A stretch of 64,000 bases of DNA from NCBI GenBank assembly GCA_950295325.1, contig OX485804.1, positions 19,094,001-19,158,000 of the forward strand, given 5' to 3'. Below the pieces are notes generated by a model. The model was given only the letters and a program-made list of their open reading frames with translations, was not told the origin of the DNA and did not search any database. Each line of letters opens with the position of its first letter. Positions within the stretch are counted from its first letter, which is position 1. The position numbers were made by a program, and so were the translations under genes. This DNA is from Polytrichum commune (Eukaryota; Streptophyta; Polytrichopsida; Polytrichales; Polytrichaceae). This document shows positions 11,399 through 21,928 of the stretch, piece after piece.

Positions 11399-12545
11399 GG
11401 ATAGCCCATCGCAATATGCTGCAAGGATCATTGATGGGTCACCTGATTTGCAAGAGAGAGGCGTGTCTAGTGTAGGATTTCGCGCATTTCAACCATTCCG
11501 CCCTATTGAAGCAAGAAGATCAATTTTCTCTTTTTCAATGTCAAATACTCATGATCAACTCAATGTGATCATTGAACCTATAGAGGTTGCTGGAAAATTG
11601 CAATGCAAAAGAAAAATGCCATGTATAGAGGCCATAGCCATAGAAACCCTAGATGATGATGCAGACGTCTAGATTGTTCATGGAGGACCTTTAACAAAAA
11701 GAAACCAAGCTCCACATATAAAGGTTGTAACAGAAGCAACAAAATTCAAGAAAACAACATCGAAAGAGGAGCATGAAGAAGATGTAGAATTTGGAGTTTC
11801 AAAGAATTGGAGAGATTTTGATGTGGAAGCATTAATTGTTTTGCGATGTGAAATGAAACTAGATTTTGTGAAAAATAAGAAGAAACAAGGCAATTCTTTG
11901 CAATTTGTTAATGTTCTAAAGCTTTATGTTTGCAAAAGCCCATAGAATGAAACCCTAATAAATGAAAAAAAAATCAAATTGGGGTAATTGGACCTTTTAA
12001 AGGCCTTGGCCTTAGGCGTTGCCCATTTGCCCCCCTTTTCCCCTACTACAAATATATGGTATGACTTCAACACTGCCATGTGGTGGAATTGTCACGGTGG
12101 ATTGAACCTAATTCTCTTGGGGGGGGGGGGGAGAGAGAGTAGACTAAATACCAAGTCATCATTGCATCAAGTGAATAATTATTCTATTTTTTTCATATTT
12201 CATTCCACAACAATGCTGATTTTATTTTCTAGGGTTAGAATTTAGGGTCTGAAATCAAATTTTTTGATCATTTTTCTTATGAATTTGCCTCTATATTGGT
12301 ACATGAGTTGATACATGATTAAAGCTACATGCTAGGATGATTGCAGCAGTTTCAAGGTTTAGAAAATCATCAAAGGCTTATAAGAAGAGATTCAATATAT
12401 TATTCAAGCAATACAAATGTGATAAAATAACTAATGGAATTTTTGGAGAGAGAAAACATGAATGAAAATTTTACGATTCAATTAATCAATAGTGACATCA
12501 ATCTGAAACAGTTATGAAGTATGTTACAGTATCTATAATTGAATT
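11399..12545 (+). pseudogene. Harbinger ORF1: Myb/SANT-like DNA-binding protein, broken
   Basis: The frame starting MDSPSQYAARIIDG at 11399 runs to a TAG at 11670-11672, then continues in the same frame through HGGPLTKRNQAPHIKV to KNWRDFDVEALIVLRCEMKL near 11795-11860. That tryptophan-led helix block is typical of the trihelix/Myb-like partner protein of PIF/Harbinger elements. A later piece (about 12345-12520; RFRKSSKAYKKRFNILFKQY then GIFGERKHE) looks like the rest of the domain, with stops. In this superfamily the protein assists the transposase in DNA binding and nuclear import. Here the frame is interrupted at least twice and probably encodes nothing functional. The assignment rests on sequence style and on its place inside the delimited element. 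Confidence 0.65.
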
Positions 12546-13124
12546 TTCTGACCAACCAACCACTCCAGCTACACAATAAGAAATACTAAATTCTTCGACA
12601 CTAAACCTACATTGGAACCAACTTTACATCTGCTTTAAAAAGTGGTAAGAAGTCATTTTATGATAAAGACATATGTATGTTTTCCAAGATAGTTGAAAAC
12701 AACAATAGTATAGTTAGAAATTTTGAAAAAACCAATACTTAATGAGAGAAAGTTGATCCTCAAAAAGATAGACTTATAAATAAATGATGACATCAATTTA
12801 GTCAATCACTATCTGAATATAATGTACTAGAAAAGATGATTTTAGATTTTTTTCCTTTCAACTTTGTTGTATAAAATGTTTTTGTAAGTAACTCATGAGC
12901 TCGAGTGGCTTCTTGTAATAAATTTTTATTCTATTCTCTTTGTTTTTTCTACTTTATGCTTTATTTTCAATTTCTTCGTTACTCGTGTTATTTTCTTCAT
13001 TGAAATATGTCTCTAATTCTGGATTGATATCAAGATGTTGTAACTTTTGCATTTTTTTATTGCACTTTTAATAACATGAAATATATAAGTAACTTACAAA
13101 TTTCCAAAGGTATTGTTTGTTTTA

Positions 13125-13449
13125 TTTTGCATCATTTTTTCAGTTTCTTTTGTCCAGTCCATATCAAATGCATCTCCATGTATAATGCATAGGTTGTGTA
13201 AACACAATGAAGCAGTGACCAAGTCCGATAGATGCTTCAGTAGCATATCCATTATTTTCAATAAAATTGTTTATTGTCTTTTTAATATTCCAAATGTTCT
13301 TTCAAGTGCCATTATTGTACCAGATTGGATGAATTTTTTTGAGTTTTTGGTCTTGATAGACCATTTTTCTCACATTTGAATGGAGAATAAAACCAGGGTT
13401 TCATGAGACAGGTTGCATCTCCAATTAATTTGTAAGGTAAAAATACACA

Positions 13450-13483
<34 letters not shown>

Positions 13484-13915
13484 TTGTTGAAATAATGTCC
13501 AATTATGATAACGTCATGTCCATCTAAAATCATAGTCCCAAAATTTGCATTGTGAGTCTACTACTTCTTGGAGTACAACTAAATAAAATCCTTTACAGTA
13601 GTGGTAAGATGTTGGATCAAGTTTAGAAGCAATTATGAGTATGTGGCTGCCATTTATAGCTCCAATAACATATAGAATTCTTTGCAATGCTTCAAATTAT
13701 GTTGCCATTCTTTTTATACTTTGACTATTGGGTTTTTCAAATACTAAAGGATTTAAATGTTTCTTAATGGATGCACAAAAATCTTTAACTATAATAGAAG
13801 TTGTATTTTCTGCCACTTCAAAGACCTTACCACACATTTGTAATGTATTACCACTCTCTAATCGACCTAGTACTATAACTACACGTGTTTCTACTGGAAT
13901 ACAAGATCACATATG
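13125..13915 (-). pseudogene. PIF/Harbinger transposase (DDE_4-type), broken
   Basis: Read on the minus strand, one frame gives LGRLESGNTLQMCGKVFEVA (helix-turn-helix style N-terminal part), then IGAINGSHILIIASKLDP followed by YHYCKGFYLVVLQEVVDSQ, matching the Harbinger core around its first catalytic Asp. Here that residue is Asn in GAINGSHI. Then, past an ATT microsatellite, comes YKLIGDATCLMKPWFYSPF, and finally ALERTFGILKRQ, DMLLKHLSDLVTASLCLHNL and CI.HGDAFDMDW, the C-terminal end of the catalytic domain. The pieces are in the family order. In-frame stops (for example after RMAT and after LKRQ), a repeat expansion and the changed catalytic residue mark it as dead. The family normally excises and inserts DNA at TWA sites. 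Confidence 0.85.
13452..13487. repeat. ATT/TTA microsatellite
   Basis: About twelve TTA units in a row, lying within the broken Harbinger transposase frame and splitting it. Confidence 0.9.
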
Positions 13916-14829
13916 AGAATTTGATTTTTTCAAAGAATGTGCAACAATTGAACATAAATATGTAAAAGTTTATGGATTCAACCTTGTTCATTGCTTGAAC
14001 ATTCAAGTTGAATAACTACCCATCAATTGTTTATCCATATATCCACAAGCTCTCCTGTATATCCAAACACTACATTCTCGTGGTTTTCGTTGTCCTCAAT
14101 GATCATGACAATCATTATCGTCATAGCTCCATAGTGGCTATCAATGACAAGTTGTTGTGCGGCTACTACAACCGTCATAATGTGTCGAACAGCCATGAAA
14201 AACACTAGAGCCATCAAGGTTTTGTGTCTATGGGAATCTATAGTGCATACACAAAATCCTAAAGCTCAAGAAGTGAGACAAAACCCAAAAGATGAAGAGC
14301 CCAAAGAGAATGAGTGAGAGAGGAGATGTAAGGAGATAGATATAGTTTTCAAGCCTTGGCCTCTAACCCTTAGCCCCTAAGGGCTTTACATTAGTGATCC
14401 TTGGCCCCTAGGATATTTATTTATTTATTTGTTCACTTGAGGCCAGCTCGAGCTTCAAAAGAACTCAAATATTGGTTTAAGTTGGCCCCAAGATTTCACG
14501 GCCTTGACTCCTAGTGTAAAGCGGCCCTAACAATTCAATTTTAATCCATCCAATAATACATGGTAGAATTCCCGGTCTTTCAAGGGTGGTATCTTCAAGA
14601 TATGTACATAGGCTAGAATGTCAAACATCACTCCACCAGTTGAACATATTCTCTTTCTATTCTTATTAGTAGAACTTACTTCTTCAAAGCTTGTGCTCTT
14701 CTAGTAAAGCTCTTCTCTCCATTGACACTTCAAATTTAGACTGAAAGTGTGAGGGATGCCATCATTTTATAATTCTATTCTAGCATCTAGTGGTCCATGT
14801 ACTTGGAGAGAACTTGGAGTAATGAACTA

Positions 14830-15275
14830 CAGTCTACCCTCTATAAATGTTAACCCTCGGGAGTGGATCAAAGTTAACATTTATAGAGGTGTTAACAGTT
14901 AACAATTATAAAATTATTTTTTTGAGCAATATACAAATCTTAACATTTATAAATATAAGCAATTGTGAAGAGTCCTTGTGAGAGAATACCATTCATAAAA
15001 TTGCAAACCCAATCAAAACTTTATTCAATATCAAGTTTACAAATCACGGGTGAAGTATGAATCAATAATATGGATGTGTAGTTTTTATCATCCATATTAT
15101 GGTTGTATTTCATTCGTTAACATTTATAGAGTCAAATTTACAAAGAAGGGAGTACCATTTTGTTAATAATTAACACGTTTAACATTTATAGTGTGCAATA
15201 TGTGGGGAGTAGAAGAAAGTTAACATTTAGAGAGGGTTAACACTTATAGGTGTAACATTTACAGAGGCTGGACTG
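14830..15275. mobile_element. pogo/Emigrant-type MITE, TSD TA
   Basis: Starts CAGTCTACCCTCTATAAATG and ends with the inverted form (CATTTACAGAGGCTGGACTG), with TA directly outside both ends (14828-14829 and 15276-15277). CAGT ends with TA duplication and CCTCTATAAAT ends are characteristic of pogo-type MITEs of plants (Emigrant/Lemi1 group). The interior repeats GTTAACATTTATAGAG-like words at about 14872, 15116, 15180 and 15220. It has no coding capacity. Confidence 0.82.
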
Positions 15276-16213
15276 TAGTAGAATGATTTTTATGGTTGTA
15301 TGGCTTATGAGCCTAAAATGATTTGAATTGCCTTGCCTCCCCTATGCACAAGATCAAGGATTCATGGTGTCTACATAAACGCGTCCATAAGAAAGATGAA
15401 AACGCAGTGAACTGTTCGATAACCTAGCACTAACTCTTTTTTTTAATATGATTTGACAATCAAAGTGACATCAAAGACCCCAAATTGACCTAATGGACTT
15501 AATGGAGTGCAATTTGAGTGAATTGACCCTCAACATGTAGGGGAACTTGTTTAACAGGAGCCTTCACCCATGATGGATGAGTTTATATAGACACCATGAA
15601 GCTTAAGCCCTGTATACAACATTACTTGCACAAGGGTACATCCTAGGGTATATCTTGAACCCTCCATGATTTCCTCAAGGAGTTGACTTGAAATATGCAT
15701 TGAGAATTGAAATATACAAGTTCGTACACATGACATTATTAAGCAGCTGAGTGATGGTCTCTTTCCAAAGAAAGGTTGCGATTAATTTTTTTGATAAAGT
15801 GTAGTTTCTTATTGAAAACTCTACAGGAGAATTATCCTAGGCCAACACATGGTCCCACAAACTACAGTCAAGGAGCAAAGTAATATTATGCAACCCGGTC
15901 TCCAATTACAAGCAGGTGCAAGCATGATAAAGTGGACCAAAAAAATGCTCTAGTATCTTAAAACCATAGGTTTTGGGTCAGATGACTAAATGTAGTAGCA
16001 AAATGTTGTTTAAATTGATTTTTTTTTAAGGTGGCCTCTATAGTTGTGTTAAGCGCTCAAATGCAAGATACCAATATGAGATCTTCAAAACTTATCATTA
16101 AAAGTAAATTTTTTTTAAATGGCTAGATTTGATTTTGGACATAAATTTCATGACCTTAACTATTTTGATTTTTTTCTCATATTCATTGAATTCATTATAC
16201 ACTTGAGGTCATC

Positions 16214-16214
<1 letters not shown>
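15276..16214. other. Intergenic, nothing recognised
   Basis: AT-rich DNA without coding frames of note; I see no transposon ends here. Confidence 0.4.

Positions 16215-16277
<63 letters not shown>
16215..16277. repeat. TA microsatellite
   Basis: About 31 uninterrupted TA units. The open frame across it (repeated YIYI) is an artefact. Confidence 0.95.
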
Positions 16278-16280
<3 letters not shown>

Positions 16281-16638
16281 AAAAATCATCAATTCAATGT
16301 ACTTTTATCATGTTTTAAATAAAATTTGACAATTACTTGTTCAATATTGCACACCCACTTGCAACATCTTCTAAAATATGTAGACTTATTTTGAGGATAT
16401 TTTTTTCAACATAAATTTCTTGGCTTTGTAGATTAACATATATTTTTAATGCTTATGTTTTTTCCCACAAAACTCAAAGTTCGTATATTGTTTTGAATCA
16501 CTTTCACTCAAACCTATGCAAGGATCAAGAGTTGTCCATGTTACCATGCTTCCACCCAGGCGACATCCCTATCATTATGAGATGAACTAAACAGGTTCTA
16601 CACAAGAACATTCTTAGAAGGTGGAAGCTAGACAATTA

Positions 16639-16858
16639 CACTAAATATTGTATTTAGTGTCACTTACTAATTGAAGTTACACAACGCTATACATTTCTAC
16701 TATCGATGGAAAAGAAATTCCAAGTAAAAATGTTATTGTTCCATAATGTCCAAACAACCAATTTGACCTTTGCTGGCACAATAACAAGATACACAGTAAA
16801 TAGTTATAGCATTGAATGATTCCAAATAGCAAGTGGACACTCGATATAATATTTAGTG
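16639..16858. mobile_element. Small CACTA-like MITE
   Basis: The left end CACTAAATATTGTATTTAGT and the right end (reverse complement) CACTAAATATTATATCGAGT form inverted repeats of about 24 bases, 220 bases overall. The outside triplets are TTA and TCA, not identical. The ends are related to, but distinct from, those at 7769. A similar single end lies at about 50865. Confidence 0.55.
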
Positions 16859-17158
16859 TCATTGTCGCTACCTGCCTATATCAGTGTGAAAGGTGATTTT
16901 CTTTTTTCTTTTTCTTTTTCTTTTTATAAATATTTTTTTACGACCACATCGATGATCAAAAACTTTGAATGTACACCATTCTAGTTGGAAACCTGGAAAT
17001 TCATACTACCTTTGTATTGATGAGCCTTAAAAATATCCAATTGAATGTTCGGTCTTTATCATATCCTTCGGAAGAGAGCCATTTGTACTGGTCAACATAG
17101 TCCAAAGACATGATGAGTGCTGCAATACATTTAATGTATTAAATGTATTAATTTATTT

Positions 17159-17580
17159 ATTGGCTCTATCTGTAGGACAAAGACTATGCATCAACTTCTT
17201 CGTTTTAAGAGCAAATTTTCTAACCACTTTGTGTTCACACTTGGACGTTACTTGTTCTTGTTATTTTTGGTCCACTTTATGTAATGTGGATGTTAACTAT
17301 AGTTTTTATATATATATGTACAAGTGCTCCCTAAAGTGCATTGAAAGAAATCTAGTTAACTATAGTTATTTCGGCAGTTCTTGATTATTCATTTTAAAAA
17401 TTTCAGGTGATAAATGAGTAGCTTCAATCCTTGACCAGTATTTGAGAAGAAGGTGCACAAAATCCAAGAAAGGTTTGATATAGTGAATAGCCATGGATTG
17501 GCATGAGCAAAGTAATTAGCTACAATTGTAGTCTTTCATAGCAAAGGACAGAGCCTCACGGTTCTACCGTTTTCTTGTTT
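17159..17580. repeat. Copy of the interior of the hAT element at 8267
   Basis: Parallel to 8360-8790: TGGCTCTATCTGTAGGACA, GACTATGCATCAACTTCTTC, CACTT.G.GTTCACACTTGG, ATAGCCATGGATTGGCATGA and CACGGTTCTACCGTTTTCTT all have counterparts in order. The hAT termini are not present, so this is a truncated or internal copy. Confidence 0.75.
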
Positions 17581-17965
17581 TTGTTTGCAATAATTATCTT
17601 TCTCCCTGGACAATCGGGTCATCAAGTAAGGGCTAATCAACCACACATTTATGCACTCATAGTTGGGCATGCGAAGGTCTCACACTTTGCGAGCGAAGAA
17701 CTCCATCATGACACATTCAAGAGCCCATTGAACTTTAAAGCCCAACGTCACCTCCAGCTGCTAATTCATACACATCGATTGGCAGGCTATCATCTAGTTT
17801 CAGTTCCAAAAATGAAGTCATTATATGTATGTGTGTGTGTATGTGTATATATATATAGATATATGCATTCTCAGCCTAGTTCAACAACCATAAGTGTCGT
17901 TGTTGACACATTATTGCATCACTTGACAAATTACAGAATACTTATATCAAAGTGGTAGTTATAGC

Positions 17966-18617
17966 CAGAGTTCGGGAAGTTTTTGAAGCTTTAGTGGCTA
18001 ATTGTCGGTAGTTGCTACGAAGGGTTGGATTTTTTCCAATTTACATCGGCAACAGCCGGTCTTTTGTAGAATCAATCGGCCAATTGCCTATATTTTCATT
18101 GGCCAATATCCAATTAAATGGAATTCATATCGGCACTAATTGTTTAAAACATGTATGAAAAGTTATTAGAAATCATTTCTTAGTACAAAATCTTGAATAA
18201 GTGAAAAGAAAGGCATGTTGAAAACTTTAAATTTGAAGAGTTAATATCCTTGGCAGGAATTGAACCTAGCAATGTCTTCACCGCTTGAAGGCCAAGGGTC
18301 CCCCAATTCTTCATAGAAGCAATTGGATTTGGTCATGGAAAGGTTGCATAATTCAAAAAGTTTAAGGTCTAGGGAACTTCCTCAAGTGCATCATCAAATG
18401 CCCAAGACAAATAACGCTCTGGATGCTTCCGGCTGAAATCCGGTAACTCACAAGAAGAATCGGCTACATTTCCGGGACATTTTCTGGTGCATCGGCTAAT
18501 TGCCGGAGGATTGAAACTACAGTCGGACTGCCATCCGATGGTTGGAAATTTGGACCGGCCATGAGGGGAAATCCATCGGCTGATAATGAACTAGCCGTTG
18601 GTTTTCCCCGAACATAG
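17966..18617. mobile_element. Non-autonomous hAT element, TSD GTTATAGC
   Basis: Starts CAGAGTTCGGGAAG and ends TTTTCCCCGAACATAG, imperfect short inverted ends, with identical 8-base duplications GTTATAGC at 17958-17965 and 18618-18625. The interior repeats the words ATCGGC, CGGCTAATTG and TTGCCGG many times in both orientations, like the subterminal transposase-binding repeats of hAT elements. No coding frame. Confidence 0.8.
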
Positions 18618-18864
18618 GTTATAGCTGATGTTCAAGCTAAATCTGTGTTACCTAGTAGTTGCATGCCAATACGGGATCAGAATTGGTGCTTAAAATTATG
18701 GAGTACCTTGATAGTTTAAAAAAATGTACATGTGTTTCTGAACACATGTAGCTGGCCGAGAGGGGAATGGATTATATTCCAACTGATCATATAGACATGC
18801 CATGGCTCTCTCTCTCTGAGTAGATATTCAGTGCAGTTTGGATTCAAGTCTGTCTTCTAGAGTG

Positions 18865-18896
18865 TGTGTGTGTGTGTATATATACACACACACACA
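18865..18896. repeat. Palindromic TG/TA/CA microsatellite
   Basis: A 16-base run of TG and TA dinucleotides followed by its exact reverse complement, with no spacer. It can extrude as a perfect hairpin, but it is most simply a compound microsatellite. Confidence 0.85.
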
Positions 18897-18899
18897 TAT

Positions 18900-21147
18900 A
18901 CATAAACCCACATTGACATGAGGCAATTTTATGTTTTTCAAACTATGGCGATATGTGCAATTGTGTATTTTATTATGCACAAAATGAGAGCCAGCCCCAC
19001 AATACAAAGAATAAGTTGGGGGCACTAGTACCCATGCTTATAGATTACAACATAATTGTAAAATGCTTGCAGCAATTTTGCAAGGGTTTTGTGGGTGTTG
19101 GAAATCCCCAGATTGGTGTCAAGTTCTCAAAAGTGTTGCAAAATTGTTACACAAGTATTGTGCAAATACATTGTTAGCTTGTTTATGTACCGTGAGCAAA
19201 AGTGGTGTTCAAAATGTGTTGTGCGTATGTTTAAAAACCATTGCTGATGGAGATAGACATCTCTATATTGTGTCCACCTTTATATTGGTTTTGCAATGGG
19301 TTAGCAATATGTTTGAAATGCGTTTGTAGCATTTTACAAATGTCAAAAAGATGCCTTCACATCAGAGGAGGAATTTAACATTGATGTATCAATTGCATTA
19401 TGTCTACAAATTATACTCATTTGCATTTCGGACATTAAATAAATCATACATTGATCGTGAATTGTTTAGTAACAAGTTTTTCATTAATTCGACATGTTTG
19501 TTTCTCATTCTTTCTCTACATTGCATCCATAATGATAATATTTGTTATGTACAATCCACGCTCTTCATTGACATTCTTGTAACATTTAGTAGTCCTAATG
19601 CAATCAAATTTAAAATGTTTGTATAGGTTTTCAAACAACTCTTTTATTAGTATTTTTATTATATGAATTTGAATTTTTTTAGTAAATTATCAACAAATGC
19701 CTATCACATTTTATGTGATTATTTCTACCCTATAAAGTACATCAGCCACAATTGCATAGATAAGAAGGTGAGAAGTTGAAGGGTCATGACATGTGCAATA
19801 TCCCTTAACACTGTGATGCGTGTGGTTTTGCCAAGTGGAGATTAATTCTTGTTGGTGTGTACAACCCATGCAAGAGATCGAGCTCGCAAACCGTAACCTT
19901 CTATATGAAGGCCATATTGAATTTCATGTTTATTGCATACATAAAGCAACCAAAAATGTTGTCCCTTACACAATTTCTTGGAACCTAGACCCGTTTCCAT
20001 TGCATTTGGCGCTATAAGATTATAATAACCAATATAAAAAATTTACAAAAACAAACATGCAATTTAAGTTCATGTAAATGATATATAAAACTATTTTAAA
20101 AAGTCATAGTCTTCAAATTCGAGTTGTAATTTTACTAAACTTATGCATAATGCACATGTTTTTACTTTTAAATATATATGTATTGAATATAGCACATGGG
20201 TTCCAACCATGGTAAAGTAAACTGGAAAGGATTGAATAGAATAAAAAAATGTAACATTTCATAAGAACTAACGTTTGGGGCAATACAACTTAATTAAATT
20301 AGAAACCAATGGTATTAAACACATGTGAAGACAATATCTATAATTTTTCTAATCCTTGACTCTAAATCATTAGATTCGTTAATTAGAGACTTTGAAAAGT
20401 CTAAACATTATTGCAACTAATTTAATATCTAGTTCACTTTCTTATTGTGATGGCATGCATTTGTGCCAAGTTGGTTAGTGCCGCCTATGTAAATCACTTT
20501 ATTAAGTCACATTGCTGTTTTTTTTTTTTTGTTCTTTACTTGAAAACCACTTCCTTAAATAGTCTCAAAATCATGAAAAAATCTCCAATTACTGAATATA
20601 GTGATCTAAGTAAAATGTTAAAAACATGAAAGTTGTTAAAATGAGTGTCAAAGACTGTGAAAATATGATGACATGACACAATATTGGTGCACCAAATCAT
20701 GGTTGGACTCTCAAAAAATGAGGGGACAAATAAATGCACTATATAAAAAATATCTTACCAGGCGCAATACTATGATTGAAACTATTTTTAATATTAATGT
20801 ATTAAAACTAGAGGTACACATTCACACACATGCATAATGTTTGAACTTATAGGATGGAAGTTATGAATTTTTAAGTCATTATGTCACTATAAATAGAATG
20901 GATATATAAATATAAATATAAATACCAATAAAATAAAATATTTCTAGGCCAAAGGCAAAGCACAACACTAGTTAACATATAAAAACCAAGTGAACGATTT
21001 GCTTTAATCTTTTACATTGTTTGACGTATTAGTTTTAGAACACATAGAATGTAAAATTTTGAATATTATATCCTAAGTGTAGAAAGAAAACTACAAATAA
21101 TTTTATTTTAAAAAAATTTATTCAAATCTATACAATCTATATACGGG
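18900..21147. other. AT-rich intergenic DNA, no gene seen
   Basis: Short open frames only, without recognisable domains or plausible splice-linked exons. No transposon termini found. Confidence 0.5.
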
Positions 21148-21928
21148 GCCATTCACGATTGGGGTACTACTTTTGGGACAAAGGAATTAAGGATTATGTC
21201 GCATTGGATCTCGGCATATATTATGATTTACTATTATTTGATCAATAAAATTTAAATAAATAAGTAGATAGGTCATAAAATTTATCAAGAAAGATATTAT
21301 TTAATAATAAATAATCACCAATAATAGATAAATCCTTTATGAAATGAGTAGATAGGTCATAGGACTTGTAAAGAGGTCATATGATTTGTTTGGGCCACAT
21401 CAATAGCAATTTCATTATTGAAGTGTACATCGGAGTTGAATTATTTCATGTTTTCCATCCTAGTACCTTGGTGTAAGTGTCATGTGTTCATACATTTTTT
21501 TTTATGTCCAATTTCTAATATTAAATGTTCCTTTTCCATGTAGCCATGTTATTGTGTACTGTTGGCCATGTTTGGTGTCATATGTAAAGCTATACAATTG
21601 GTATGTAATACATTGTTAGTTCTATTGATACACAATTGAACGATAATTGTGAGGAAAAAAATCGGGATCATTTCAATTAATTTTTATTGTCATTTTCATT
21701 CCTTGATCCTAATGTCAACAATTTTGACATCACCCATGAATGTCCGTTAAGGAATCAAAATGATATCTTAGATAACCCTATTCCTTGTAAATTAACTTTG
21801 TCGGTGTACTCAATATGGAATATTAAATATAGGTATGATCCAAAATATGCTCCACAATACAAATCTAAGCACACCAACTATGTAAAGTTATCCAATTTAG
21901 TCCTTTAACCGTTAGACACCCAAAAGAA
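21148..21928. mobile_element. Second copy of the TIR element at 47539, one end lost
   Basis: Begins GGCCATTCACGATTGGGGTA then CTACTTTTGGGACAAAGGA, the same terminal sequence as the right end of the element at 47539-48293 read in reverse complement. The collinear interior includes GATCAATAAAATTTA.ATAA, CTTGATCCTAATGTCAA and CCTTAAGGAATCAAAA-like stretches. It runs to CCGTTAGACACCCAAAAG, where the other copy still has its inverted end and this one does not. Inverted relative to the copy at 47.5 kb. Confidence 0.7.

Larger units (their letters stand above)
11024..14527. mobile_element. Decayed PIF/Harbinger element, TSD TAA
   Basis: The left terminal repeat GGCCCACTTTACACTAGGAG, continuing TCAAGGCC, is mirrored on the right by GGCCTTGACTCCTAGTGTAA ending in GCGGCCC. 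TAA lies immediately outside both ends (11021-11023 and 14528-14530), the usual PIF/Harbinger target duplication. The 3.5-kb interior holds a Myb/SANT-like frame on the plus strand and a Harbinger-type transposase on the minus strand, in the convergent two-gene layout of this superfamily. Both frames carry stops. The terminal sequence is shared with the MITEs at 613, 51170, 51859 and 55260, so this is a plausible relative of their source. Confidence 0.88.

Noticed and set aside
16119-16322. Open frame with repeated Tyr-Ile
   Set aside because: Produced by the TA microsatellite at 16215-16277.
19063-19626. Chain of short plus-strand frames that could be exons
   Set aside because: AT-rich, no conserved motif and no consistent splice phases.
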